Below are positions 8,197 through 17,446 of a DNA stretch of 64,000 nt, piece after piece. The DNA comes from Chitinophagales bacterium. Its GTDB lineage: Bacteria > Bacteroidota > Bacteroidia > Chitinophagales > Chitinophagaceae. The position numbers were made by a program, and so were the translations under genes. Below the pieces are notes generated by a model that saw only the letters and a program-made list of their open reading frames with translations, was not told the DNA's origin and ran no database searches. Numbering within the stretch: the first letter of the stretch is position 1; every line of letters begins with the position of its first letter. Location: the NCBI GenBank assembly GCA_020636575.1, contig JACJXP010000001.1, positions 744,001 through 808,000 on the forward strand, written 5' to 3'.

Positions 8197-9690
8197 TTAT
8201 CCCGCATAAGAAGCTTTTGAAGACTCTTTTACAAATAACCAGAATATAAACGATAGCAGCAGCGATGAAAATGCCACCAGGAAAAGAATGGACGGATCTG
8301 CTGACTCATTGACGATCCTGGAAACTCCAATCGTCATCATAGAGGGAAAGACAATACTGAAATTGAACAGGCTCATGTATAATCCCATTTTGCCGGCATC
8401 CACTTTCTCCGACATGATGGCGAAAACAATGGAGATCACAGCGGACCAGCCTATACCGCACAAAAACATGCCGAAATAAAAATTCCATTCTCCCCGACCC
8501 CATATATATAAATAGCCAAAGCCCATAACCAGAAAAGCCAGTGCCGCACTATACGTTTTTCTCTTGCCTATTCTTTTCGCCAATGGCTCCAGGATAACAA
8601 CCGGTAAGATAGCCGCCACAAAATTCAGGATCAGGAAACCTAAAGAAAGAATATTGCCTGCAGAGCTATCTCCCGTCTGCTCTTTGCCGGAGGAAAATGA
8701 GGAGAAAGAATTGGCAACTGTATTTTCCAGGTTTAGCCCGGGGACTATTACCTGCTGAACATAAAAAAAAATCATTACAAACATTGTTTGAAGACCCAGC
8801 CAGGTAAAGGAATGTGCCAACAGCATTTTTTGAAACTCATTTTCCGGTGAAAGCCTTTTCTGCCCGGAATAAATGACGTACACACCGATAAGCAGGGTGA
8901 GGGCAATACAGGCATACATGAACGGAACCTGATATGCTGTCAAAGCGTTTGCTGTAATAAACTTATCAACGATAACGAATACCCCATAGGCGATGAAACC
9001 ATATAAGGGAAGCAATGTTTTTATTGTTTTACGCATTGATGATTTCTCTGCCTTAGTATTCCTATCCGTTGATTCAAGCACACGGGGTTCTTTAATGAAC
9101 AACAAAGGGACAATGGAAAATAAAAAAACAAGAACTGCTGCCACATACAACAGGACAATGTTTCCAAAAACAATGGAAATAAAATAAGCCCCAATGGAAA
9201 AGCTCCCTGAGATAGCCTGCATCCAGGCATAACCTCTTGTTCTTTGCTTGCCTGCCGGGGTCACATCCGCAATAATGGAACGGGCCGGATTGAATGTAAC
9301 ATTGATCGATATGTCCAATAGTAAAGCAACAATAACTGCCACAATAAAGACAGATTGCATTCCCATTAACCGGCTGATGACATCCAGCTTAAGCAATGCC
9401 ATAAACATCAGGGCGCTTAAAATACCACCAACTATAATAAAAGGTTTTCTTCTTCCTCCCCAAAACCAATTTTTATCGCTTATCATACCTACGACCGGTT
9501 GCATAATGACCCCGGAAAGCGGCCCGGCCAGCCAGACTATGGCAACATCTTCTATATGCAGGTTGTACTTTGTGCTCAGTATCCAGCTTAAAACTGCTAC
9601 CTGTGTGGAGAATGAAAAACCAACTCCTGTTGCAGGCAAACTTAAAACTGCAAAAAAACCATTGGTGAGTTTTTTCTGAAATGGTAGCAT
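8197..9690 (-). CDS. MFS transporter, SLC45-like sugar:H+ symporter
   Basis: This 497-residue protein has about 12 predicted membrane segments. Early residues 'WLAGPLSGVIMQPVVGMISD' and 'GGRRKPFIIVGG' match the loop 2-3 signature of the sucrose/maltose (SLC45/SUT-like) branch of the major facilitator superfamily. It starts 7 bases after the secreted GH13 gene and is the last gene of the leftward operon. It would import the sugar released by that enzyme, or an intact alpha-glucoside, across the inner membrane. The exact substrate cannot be read from sequence. Confidence 0.85.
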   Translation of the reverse strand: MLPFQKKLTNGFFAVLSLPATGVGFSFSTQVAVLSWILSTKYNLHIEDVAIVWLAGPLSGVIMQPVVGMISDKNWFWGGRRKPFIIVGGILSALMFMALLKLDVISRLMGMQSVFIVAVIVALLLDISINVTFNPARSIIADVTPAGKQRTRGYAWMQAISGSFSIGAYFISIVFGNIVLLYVAAVLVFLFSIVPLLFIKEPRVLESTDRNTKAEKSSMRKTIKTLLPLYGFIAYGVFVIVDKFITANALTAYQVPFMYACIALTLLIGVYVIYSGQKRLSPENEFQKMLLAHSFTWLGLQTMFVMIFFYVQQVIVPGLNLENTVANSFSSFSSGKEQTGDSSAGNILSLGFLILNFVAAILPVVILEPLAKRIGKRKTYSAALAFLVMGFGYLYIWGRGEWNFYFGMFLCGIGWSAVISIVFAIMSEKVDAGKMGLYMSLFNFSIVFPSMMTIGVSRIVNESADPSILFLVAFSSLLLSFIFWLFVKESSKASYAG

Positions 9691-9697
9691 AGCTGAT

Positions 9698-11284
9698 TTA
9701 TTGCTTTCTCATTTTCCAAACCCCAATGCTGTAAGGTTGTAGCAGGATAGTGTCCCTCTTTATTCTTCCTTTGCCAAAGATTTTTTTATACTTCGCTTTA
9801 TCCGACAGTAATAGCGCAGATTGGTCTTTGTCCGAAAGATTCACAGCTACCAATATCCTGTTCTTTCCATCCCCACGAAAAAAACTAAGCACCTGGTCGT
9901 TTGAGTTTTCTGCATTCTGAAATTTTCCTGACGACAAAGCAGGCTGACTTTTCCGGAAAGAAATAACAGATTTATAAAAATGGAATAAAGAAGTTTTATC
10001 GTTTAACTCTTCCTCTACAGAAATACCATCGTTGGGTTTTATATTGGTGCTATCCCACCATGGCCCGGTATCCTTATACCAAAGTGCCATTCCTTTTCCT
10101 GTGCCGGAACTTGTCCATTCCATGGCTTCCCGCATGGGTATATCATTACCATCTGTATCGCCAAACTTGCCGTAACCACCTTTGCCGGCCATGCCGATCT
10201 CCTGTCCATAATAAATAGAAGGAACACCTCCAATGAGTAATTGAATGGCAGCAGCAATACGGGCCTTCCCCGGATCTTTTCCAAAATAAGAAGCAGACCG
10301 TTGTATATCATGATTCTCTATAAAGACAATTTGCTCTTTTCCTTCTGGCAAGGAACCAATGGTTGCAGTAGCGCTACGGATAATGTCTTTCTTTTTAAAA
10401 TTCACAATAGATCCCCATAGCCAGAATGCAAATACACGATCAACATGGCCCTTTTCGAAATATGCTGTACCCAGGTCGGCCCAGTCGGCCTGCTCAGCTA
10501 TAAATACAATATCCGGGTTTACTGTTTTCACCTTTTTGATCAGGGGTGCCCAAAATTCTGCCAACAGGTTAGCTAATTGCGGTTTCTTATCCAGCGTATC
10601 CATCGTATGGTCAAGACGAAATCCGTCTGCACCATCATTCAAATTTCCATCCTGATTGGGGTCTGCAAAAAATGAGAACAGGTTTACATCATAGTCAAAT
10701 ACTTCTTTACTCTTAAGGTTTACAGTGGTTATTTTGATCCTGGATCCATCGTAACTGTTTAGTACAGTAAGATCATAAACCATTGTGGAAGGTTTGGTAT
10801 GTGCCGGATCCTGGAAAAGAATAAAATTGCTGTAAGGTGATTTCAGATTGCCCACTGCATCTTTCCACCACAAATGGTTTTCGGTAACATATTGAATTTC
10901 CATGTCGAGGTAAATTTTCATTCCCCGGCGATGCACTTCCTTTACCAGTGCGATATAATCTTCCATTGTCCCGAATTCCGCATCAATTTTTTTAAAATCA
11001 TCTGCGAAATAGTTGTGGTAACATGTTGCGTCATGCAATGGCAATAAGAGTATGGATGTTACTCCCAGGTTCTGCAGGTAATCAAGTTTTTGACGCAACC
11101 CATTCAGATCACCAATACCGTCGTTGTTACTATCATAAAAGCTGCGCAGAAATACATGGTAAATGATCTCGCCGCTTTTATTTCTATTGGCTGGCTGGCC
11201 GTACACATTTCCTATGCAAACAGAAAATAGTACAGCCATAAAAATGAGCCGGTACCAGGACGTTGACTTGGCTAATATATTCAT
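9698..11284 (-). CDS. secreted GH13 alpha-amylase-family glycosidase
   Basis: This 528-residue enzyme is exported by the leader 'RLIFMAVLFSVCIGNVYGQ'. The ATG at 11284 overlaps the upstream stop codon by 4 bases; longer in-frame starts would lie inside the previous gene. GH13 regions are visible: nucleophile Asp225 in GFRLDHTMD, acid/base Glu264 in FIAEQADW, and third acid Asp326 in FIENHDIQR. Region I is odd. Around residues 127-132 it reads DMEIQY where most GH13 enzymes have DxVxNH, so the usual subsite -1 His is Tyr. A possible calcium loop 'DPNQDGNLNDG' precedes the nucleophile. It probably cleaves alpha-glucosides in the periplasm. Confidence 0.88.
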   Translation of the reverse strand: MNILAKSTSWYRLIFMAVLFSVCIGNVYGQPANRNKSGEIIYHVFLRSFYDSNNDGIGDLNGLRQKLDYLQNLGVTSILLLPLHDATCYHNYFADDFKKIDAEFGTMEDYIALVKEVHRRGMKIYLDMEIQYVTENHLWWKDAVGNLKSPYSNFILFQDPAHTKPSTMVYDLTVLNSYDGSRIKITTVNLKSKEVFDYDVNLFSFFADPNQDGNLNDGADGFRLDHTMDTLDKKPQLANLLAEFWAPLIKKVKTVNPDIVFIAEQADWADLGTAYFEKGHVDRVFAFWLWGSIVNFKKKDIIRSATATIGSLPEGKEQIVFIENHDIQRSASYFGKDPGKARIAAAIQLLIGGVPSIYYGQEIGMAGKGGYGKFGDTDGNDIPMREAMEWTSSGTGKGMALWYKDTGPWWDSTNIKPNDGISVEEELNDKTSLFHFYKSVISFRKSQPALSSGKFQNAENSNDQVLSFFRGDGKNRILVAVNLSDKDQSALLLSDKAKYKKIFGKGRIKRDTILLQPYSIGVWKMRKQ

Positions 11285-12129
11285 GCAATCGTTTTTTTGA
11301 AATGCTCCATTATATATTTTTTCATGCTTACAATGATCTCCCATTGATCAGCCAGGGGTTCTTTGGTAAATGGTAAGCATGGCATATATGGCGCCGGGCC
11401 AAATTCGGGGCAAATGGCTATTTCCTTTTTTCCATTTTCCCGGTTCAGGATAATGATCTCATCCCACCACCTGGTAAACTGCCGTAAATGATTTTCCCAC
11501 TCTGGTGCAAAAGGATTGTTTACCTGCGGGCCCTGCTCATGCCCTACCCTTGCATGAATATAAGATACATGCTGAAAGATCTTTTTTAAAATGCTTTCCT
11601 GCTGCTGCAGTAAACTTTCTGAAACTGTACAAAAATGTGAGAGGTCCCCGGTAAGCTCCAACTCCGGAAATTTCTCCAGGTAAGGGATCAGTGTAGCTGC
11701 ATGAAAACTAAAACGACCCCGATGTGTTTCATGCAAAATTCTTACACCTGTTTTACTACTCACATTCATACAGGTTTCTATTACCCGGCAATTATCATCA
11801 AATGAAAAATAATCCGTGCCGGTGTGTGAGTTAATAAAAGTGGGTTTACAGGCGGCCAGCTCAAATAGTTTGGCTTCCACTATTTTTAAATAGTCATCGA
11901 TTTTTTCATTGCCAGGAAACATAATATACTGGGGAATAAAAATAAAAGCTGGATTTTTTTCATAGATATCCTCCAGCTTACTCAACAACTGATCTTTAAA
12001 TAAGCCGGCTTCCGGTAAATGAACCTCGATGCCCTGGAAATCATTTGTTGTTACTCTGTCAACAAATGCATCTGCTGACAAATGTTCTCGTCCCCAGAAC
12101 GGGCATATATATTTTATGTCTATGGTCAA
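11281..12129 (-). CDS. xylose-isomerase-like TIM-barrel protein
   Basis: This 282-residue protein belongs to the sugar phosphate isomerase/epimerase (AP endonuclease 2) fold. Likely metal ligands lie at strand ends: Glu in ILHETHRGR, Asp in LTGDLSHFC, His in IHARVGHEQG and Glu in CPEFGPAPY. There is no signal peptide. The order of ligands is as expected for a divalent-metal isomerase or epimerase, but no substrate can be assigned. It is translationally coupled to the GH13 gene (ATGA overlap) and follows the PhyH gene by 48 bases, which places it in the alpha-glucoside pathway. Confidence 0.82.
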   Translation of the reverse strand: MTIDIKYICPFWGREHLSADAFVDRVTTNDFQGIEVHLPEAGLFKDQLLSKLEDIYEKNPAFIFIPQYIMFPGNEKIDDYLKIVEAKLFELAACKPTFINSHTGTDYFSFDDNCRVIETCMNVSSKTGVRILHETHRGRFSFHAATLIPYLEKFPELELTGDLSHFCTVSESLLQQQESILKKIFQHVSYIHARVGHEQGPQVNNPFAPEWENHLRQFTRWWDEIIILNRENGKKEIAICPEFGPAPYMPCLPFTKEPLADQWEIIVSMKKYIMEHFKKTIA

Positions 12130-12177
12130 AAGAATTGCTTATTAATAATATCATTCCAGGTAAGTATATACCAGGAT

Positions 12178-13008
12178 TTAATTAGAACTGTATAGCACCG
12201 GGTTGATAGGCGAATTAATGATCTCTCCGGGCACAGCTCCGGGGCACCAGGCATTCCAGTCTGCCACCTGGTTTTTGTTTTCCGGGTTTTTTAGTTTCAT
12301 GTCCCTATCCATATAAATGATCGTCATTACCCTTCTCATTTCATTTGTTGTGTTCGCTCCGGCCCTGTGAAATGCCCAGCCAGAATGAAAACTAATTTCT
12401 CCCGCTTCAAATGGTTCTATGATATGCTCAAAGTCAGTCACTCTTAATTTTTGTTCTATAGCGATCTCACTTTCATCGCTGATCTCCAAATCCCTGCCTT
12501 CAACGATCTGGTGACTGCCCGCACTGAATTCCAAGGGCCCTAACTCCAAAGGAGTAGCTTGTAATGGCATCCAGGCTGTGATCGTTTTATCCGTTTCAAG
12601 TGGCCAGTAATATTGATCAGCATGCCACGGGGTAATTCCACCACCTGCTTCTTTAAACAATGCCTGGTCATGATAAAGCCTGGCACCCTTGGTTTGCATA
12701 AGTTGAGTGGCAATTTTTGCCAGTCGCTTGCTGAATACCAATTCCTTTATCGTTTCATTTTCCTGCCAAAGATTAAATAATTGCAGGAAGGCTTTACCAT
12801 AAGTAGTTCTTTCCTCCAATGCTGTATCAACGGTATTCATTTTAGCCACCTGTTCGCTTATCACAGTACTAAAGAATTGAAGCGTTTCTTCGTTAAATAC
12901 TTTTTTGAGTTTAATGTAGCGATACGTATCATAAAAGTCGATCTGTTCCTGTGCCAGGTTGTAAGGCTGCTGAAGAAAATCCAAAACGGAAGAAGGTATT
13001 GTATGCAT
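12178..13008 (-). CDS. phytanoyl-CoA dioxygenase (PhyH) family protein
   Basis: This is a 276-residue Fe(II)/2-oxoglutarate-dependent oxygenase. The iron triad is visible: HxD in TPWHADQYYWP and the distal His in FHSGWAFHRAG, followed by an Arg (NEMRRV) positioned to bind 2-oxoglutarate. It is the first gene of the leftward operon and divergent from the glucosidase/AraC pair. PhyH relatives hydroxylate many small molecules; the substrate here is unknown, but its companions suggest a sugar or glycoside aglycone. Confidence 0.87.
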   Translation of the reverse strand: MHTIPSSVLDFLQQPYNLAQEQIDFYDTYRYIKLKKVFNEETLQFFSTVISEQVAKMNTVDTALEERTTYGKAFLQLFNLWQENETIKELVFSKRLAKIATQLMQTKGARLYHDQALFKEAGGGITPWHADQYYWPLETDKTITAWMPLQATPLELGPLEFSAGSHQIVEGRDLEISDESEIAIEQKLRVTDFEHIIEPFEAGEISFHSGWAFHRAGANTTNEMRRVMTIIYMDRDMKLKNPENKNQVADWNAWCPGAVPGEIINSPINPVLYSSN

Positions 13009-13055
13009 ATAAAAAAGTTAGAGATGATAAAATTACCCGGATCAACCGAACGGCG

Positions 13056-13142
13056 CTAACACTAAATATCCAATTACTAACACTATATTTCCATTAATCA
13101 GGCATGTTTAAGACATCGTTTTTAAATATAGTGCATGTTTAA
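13056..13142. promoter_or_regulatory. ordered repeats, probable AraC operator, divergent promoter region
   Basis: Within the 183-base divergent gap, CTAACACTAAATATCC (13056) and CTAACACTATATTTCC (13077) form a direct repeat 21 bp apart, two helical turns. The 10-mer CACTATATTT (13081-13090) recurs as its exact reverse complement at 13124-13133. GCATGTTTAA is repeated at 13102 and 13133, 31 bp apart. The 21-bp spacing is what AraC-type dimers use at adjacent half-sites. The AraC gene at the end of the rightward pair is the obvious candidate to bind. Confidence 0.6.
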
Positions 13143-13191
13143 AAAAACTAGAACTTTGTTTTTAACTGTACTTAAATAATATTTGGACTTT

Positions 13192-14910
13192 ATGGTTGAA
13201 AAAGAAGATATATCAACAGGCGGGGAACCCGGGATATCAAATAAACAAACCTGGTGGAAGGAAGCCATTGTTTATCAACTGTACCCGAGAAGTTTTAAAG
13301 ACTCCAATGACGATGGTATCGGCGATATAAGAGGGATCATTTCCCGTTTGGATTACCTGCAAAGTCTTGGGATCAATGTAGTATGGCTGAACCCTGTTTT
13401 TTCTTCACCCAATGACGACATGGGCTATGATGTAAGCGACTACCGGAACATCATGACAGAAATGGGGACCATGGATGATTTTGAAGAATTATTGAAAGGC
13501 TTACACCAACGGGGCATTAAACTTATTGCTGACCTGGTTTTAAATCATACAAGTGACGAACATGAATGGTTTGTGCGGAGTAAAAGCAGCCGCAGTGATC
13601 CCTTCCGGAATTTTTATCATTGGTGGCCTGCAGAAAAGGGAATACCACCAAAGCGATCCAGCGTATTTCATGAAGAAGGAGCCTGGACTTATGATGAACA
13701 AACGGATAGTTATTATTTGCATTATTTCAGCAGGAAACAACCTGATCTGAATTGGGAAAACCCGGCTGTGAGAAAAGAAATGTATGCCATCATGAAATTC
13801 TGGCTGGATAAGGGAGTCGATGGCTTTCGGCTGGATGCATTTACTTTTATTTCAAAAGAAAGTGGTTATCCTGAAATACCTGAACAATATAAAGATGATT
13901 ATTTCAGCTATTATTCATCAGGTCCAAGATTGCACGACTACTTGCAGGAGATGAACCGGGAAGTATTCTGCAAGTATGACCTGATGACAGTAGGTGAAGC
14001 TTCCGGAATTACATCCGGACAAGCATTGCTTTTCACAGGCAGTGAACGAAAAGAATTGCAAACGCTGTATCATTTCGATCATGCCAACTGGGGACGGAAA
14101 ACAACCAGTTTATATTACCCGGATGAAAACAACAGGAAACTCAGCGACCTGAAAAAAATATTTACTTCCTGGAATACTGCTTTTGAAAATGACGGATGGG
14201 GCGCCGTTTATTTTACCACACATGACCAAAGCCGGATGGTAAGCCGTTTTGGAAATGATACGACATACAGGAAAGAATCCTCCAAGCTGTTATTTACCTT
14301 TTTGCTGAGTATGAGAGCTACGCCTTATATCTACCAGGGTGATGAAATCAGCATGCGCAACATCCGGTTTGAAAATATTACAGACTACCGTGACCTGCAT
14401 ACCATCAATTATTACAACCACCTGGCTGCATCAGGCGGGGATGTACAGGCTTTTCTTACTGCCCAAAAAGAAGTAGCACGGGATAACAGCCGTACTCCCT
14501 TTCAATGGAGTACAAAAAAAAATGCAGGTTTTACCAATGGAACACCCTGGATCAATGTAAACCCGGACTATGACACAATAAATATGGAATCTGCCGAAAA
14601 AGACACCGGGAGTACCCTGCACTATGTACGGGAAATGATAGCCTTGCGCAAAAGTTTACCGGTGTTTGTATATGGCGACTACACCCTTATGGAAGAGGAG
14701 AGTGAAACTCTTTTTATTTATACAAGACGGCTTGAAGATACCCGGGTGCTGGTGGCTTTAAATTTCAGTGATCATCAAAATCCATTAACACTTCCGGCAG
14801 ATTTTACACTGGTGAAAGTGCTTATCAATAATTACCCGGGAGTAAATAATGAAATAAACAACAAGGTAACCCTGCAACCCTGGCAAGCCATAATACTTGA
14901 ATACAAATAA
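13192..14910 (+). CDS. cytoplasmic GH13 alpha-glucosidase
   Basis: This is a 572-residue enzyme of the oligo-1,6-glucosidase/maltase branch. Region I is ADLVLNH (Asp114, His119), the nucleophile is Asp215 in GFRLDAF, the acid/base is Glu269 in MTVGEASG, and Asp345 lies in TTHDQSR. The residue after the nucleophile is Ala; in characterised relatives Ala here goes with alpha-1,4 specificity and Val with alpha-1,6, so a maltase-like activity is inferred. The usual Asn before HD in region IV is Thr. There is no signal peptide. The ATG at 13192 is chosen over an in-frame TTG at 13183. It is followed directly by the AraC gene. Confidence 0.9.
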   Translation: MVEKEDISTGGEPGISNKQTWWKEAIVYQLYPRSFKDSNDDGIGDIRGIISRLDYLQSLGINVVWLNPVFSSPNDDMGYDVSDYRNIMTEMGTMDDFEELLKGLHQRGIKLIADLVLNHTSDEHEWFVRSKSSRSDPFRNFYHWWPAEKGIPPKRSSVFHEEGAWTYDEQTDSYYLHYFSRKQPDLNWENPAVRKEMYAIMKFWLDKGVDGFRLDAFTFISKESGYPEIPEQYKDDYFSYYSSGPRLHDYLQEMNREVFCKYDLMTVGEASGITSGQALLFTGSERKELQTLYHFDHANWGRKTTSLYYPDENNRKLSDLKKIFTSWNTAFENDGWGAVYFTTHDQSRMVSRFGNDTTYRKESSKLLFTFLLSMRATPYIYQGDEISMRNIRFENITDYRDLHTINYYNHLAASGGDVQAFLTAQKEVARDNSRTPFQWSTKKNAGFTNGTPWINVNPDYDTINMESAEKDTGSTLHYVREMIALRKSLPVFVYGDYTLMEEESETLFIYTRRLEDTRVLVALNFSDHQNPLTLPADFTLVKVLINNYPGVNNEINNKVTLQPWQAIILEYK

Positions 14911-15753
14911 ATGAGACCTAAACTAGAGTTGTTATCACACAAAAGAAAAAATCAATCATTCGTTTGTTATGAGTTGACGCAACCTTCATTTGATTTCTTC
15001 TGGCATTATCACCCGGAATATGAGCTCACTTATATCATTTCAGGAAAAGGAAGAAGATTAATTGGGACCAACTATGAATTATTCTCAGAAGGAGACCTCG
15101 TATTATTAGGCCCGGATCTTCCGCACACCTGGATCGTTGAAAAAAATAAAAAGCAACTTTGTAAAGCGATCGTTATTCAATTTTCAAAAGAGTTTATCGA
15201 ACCTTTCCTTCAATTTGGAGAGCTAAAAGATGTCAAAAAAATGATAGCAAGATCTGTAAAAGGAATTCATTTTATTCCCGGGAAAAACAGTGAGGTGGCT
15301 GCCATGATAAAGCAAATGCCACAGTTTCCCGAATCCAGGCGGCTTATCCAACTCCTTTTTATTCTGCAAAAACTTACCGAAACAAAAGCCATTTCTTTAA
15401 ACGCCGCCGAATTTAAAACCGTGAAAGGAGATTATACAGAGCACCGGATGAATAAAATATTTCAATATGTGCAAAACGGGTACCGGCAAACTATTTCCCT
15501 GAAAAAAGCAGCTTCCCTGATCCATTTATCAGAAAGTGCTTTTTGTAAGTATTTCAAAAGATTCTGCGGCAAAACATTTTCAGATTATGTAAACGAGATC
15601 AGGATCATGCATGCCTGCCAGTTGTTAGTCGAAACTGATATCCCGGTTTCCCGGATTGCTTATGATGCCGGCTATGAATCGCTTACTTATTTCAACAGGG
15701 TTTTTCTCAAAAAGAAAAAAATAAGCCCTAATAAATTTCGCCAATGGGGGTAA
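14911..15753 (+). CDS. AraC-family transcriptional regulator
   Basis: This 280-residue regulator starts on the base after the glucosidase stop codon, so translation is probably coupled. The N-terminal half is a cupin-like sensor ('FFWHYHPEYELTYIISGKG'), and the C-terminal ~100 residues carry two helix-turn-helix motifs ('SLKKAASLIHLSESAFCKYF' and 'PVSRIAYDAGYESLTYFNR'). It most likely senses a sugar from the locus and acts on the repeats in the 13009-13191 gap to control both operons. Confidence 0.9.
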   Translation: MRPKLELLSHKRKNQSFVCYELTQPSFDFFWHYHPEYELTYIISGKGRRLIGTNYELFSEGDLVLLGPDLPHTWIVEKNKKQLCKAIVIQFSKEFIEPFLQFGELKDVKKMIARSVKGIHFIPGKNSEVAAMIKQMPQFPESRRLIQLLFILQKLTETKAISLNAAEFKTVKGDYTEHRMNKIFQYVQNGYRQTISLKKAASLIHLSESAFCKYFKRFCGKTFSDYVNEIRIMHACQLLVETDIPVSRIAYDAGYESLTYFNRVFLKKKKISPNKFRQWG

Positions 15754-15829
15754 CATTGAATATGCAAAAAATCATGGCCGTTATAGTGTATTTTTAAACC
15801 CTATTTTCTCCTTACCTTGAATACAAGAA

Positions 15830-16225
15830 ATGAAGAGGATTTTAATTATAGCTTTTGTCAAACTAATTACTTATTCGGCCAATGCCCAGGATCCCCTGGA
15901 TTGTTTTACCAGGTTGCAGAAAGCATTTGATAACAGAGGGGCTAATCCTGCACCAGATGGTATGCATCAACATGTATTTTTATCATTTTTCGAAGATGGC
16001 ACTTCCAGGTGTATATCAGGAAAAGTACAGGTAGAAAATAATAAGATAGTAAGCGTATACCTTCAATATGCTGATGACACTTTTGGATTATTAGAGCCGA
16101 AATTCTACAATTCAGAAAAAAAGCAGCCAACGATCAAAAATGGAATTTCTGAGATGATTTATACATCGGAGGGTGAAAAATTTAAAATTGTTTTTATTGA
16201 GCTTCTAAAACCAAAAGCAGACTGA
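15830..16225 (+). CDS. small secreted hypothetical protein
   Basis: This 131-residue protein has a short leader ending in 'SANAQDP', a good signal peptidase I site. The mature part has two Cys (DCFTRL and SRCISG) that could form a disulfide. No domain is recognised. It stands alone between the AraC and DUF389 genes. Confidence 0.6.
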   Translation: MKRILIIAFVKLITYSANAQDPLDCFTRLQKAFDNRGANPAPDGMHQHVFLSFFEDGTSRCISGKVQVENNKIVSVYLQYADDTFGLLEPKFYNSEKKQPTIKNGISEMIYTSEGEKFKIVFIELLKPKAD

Positions 16226-16403
16226 TTCTATGTGTGAACAATAAAACACCACACAACAAATCATCTTCCGCCTATATTCTCATTATGCAGTTTATTCCAA
16301 AGCATACTGCTTGAAAATGGTTTTACTATTTACATAAAAACTTAACTTTAGTACAGACTATTTAAATGCGAATTTGTTATGCGTAATTTAAAAATCGCAA
16401 ACA

Positions 16404-17384
16404 ATGCATACAGATCCTAACGAGGAAGACATATACATAGAAAAGAATTTCTTTTCCCAGGATATTCCGGTTGGAAAAAGAACCTCAACCTTTAACGGGT
16501 TATTTTTTCATTATAAAAAGGACTGGCAAAGTTCTTTTGCTTTAATGCTCATTCTGAGTGTGGGCATTGCCTCCTTAGGCCTTTCAGAAGACTCGTCTGC
16601 TACCATCATCGGCGCAATGATCATAGCACCATTAGGACAACCTATTGTTGCCCTTGGTGGTGCCATTTCATTAGGATGGAAATTACAGTCATTCAGAATG
16701 TTAGGAATAATAGTTTTAGGCACTATTGGCTCCCTCGTAGTTTCTTATTGTATTGGCCTTACCCTGCCTGATATGACACCAAATCAACAGATGCTGATTC
16801 GGACATCACCTGATCTCCGGGATCTTGGAATCGCAATATTTGCCGGTGCAGCAGGAGCCTATGGTTATTACCGAAGCGAATTCTCAACTGTATTATCCGG
16901 GTTTGCTATTGCCGTTGCATTAGTGCCTCCACTTTGCACCTGCGGTTTAATGCTTGAACAAAAGCATTTCATATTAGCAAGTGGAAGCCTGCTTTTATTT
17001 GTAACCAATTTTACGGGAGTTACTATTGCAGCCCTTATTGTTTTCTTGCTGATCGGGCTTCGACAAAAAAGAAATCAAAAATGGTTTTATACAGGTTCTC
17101 TTCTGATAGCTATTGTATTCGTAAGTATTATAATCCCGCTATCATTGAATTATAACAAATTCAACTCCGGCGCACAGTTTCAAAGTTCTATTTTTGAAAA
17201 GGCGGGAAATGTTCTTTCTCACTCACCAAACTCACCTATTATTAAAAGTATATCCATTCAGGGTGAAGCAGCTATTATTACCATTGAACCATTTCCAACT
17301 GCTGCAGAGGAGGAAACAAGATTAAAAAAGGAGTTAGAACAAATTACAGGGTTACAAATATTCCTTAAAAAGTCCATGAATTGA
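16404..17384 (+). CDS. DUF389 membrane protein
   Basis: This 326-residue integral membrane protein has about six helices. The motif 'SSATIIGAMIIAPLGQPIVALG' and the following 'GAAGAYGYYRSEFSTVLSGF' and 'VALVPPLCTCGLML' are hallmarks of the DUF389 (TIGR00341-like) family. A soluble C-terminal tail of about 70 residues follows the last helix. The function is not established for the family. Confidence 0.88.
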   Translation: MHTDPNEEDIYIEKNFFSQDIPVGKRTSTFNGLFFHYKKDWQSSFALMLILSVGIASLGLSEDSSATIIGAMIIAPLGQPIVALGGAISLGWKLQSFRMLGIIVLGTIGSLVVSYCIGLTLPDMTPNQQMLIRTSPDLRDLGIAIFAGAAGAYGYYRSEFSTVLSGFAIAVALVPPLCTCGLMLEQKHFILASGSLLLFVTNFTGVTIAALIVFLLIGLRQKRNQKWFYTGSLLIAIVFVSIIIPLSLNYNKFNSGAQFQSSIFEKAGNVLSHSPNSPIIKSISIQGEAAIITIEPFPTAAEEETRLKKELEQITGLQIFLKKSMN

Positions 17385-17446
17385 AGATAGGTCAGTGAAA
17401 TGTACTTTATTCCCAACTTTATACCTTTAGTGAGCTTTTGTGCCGG

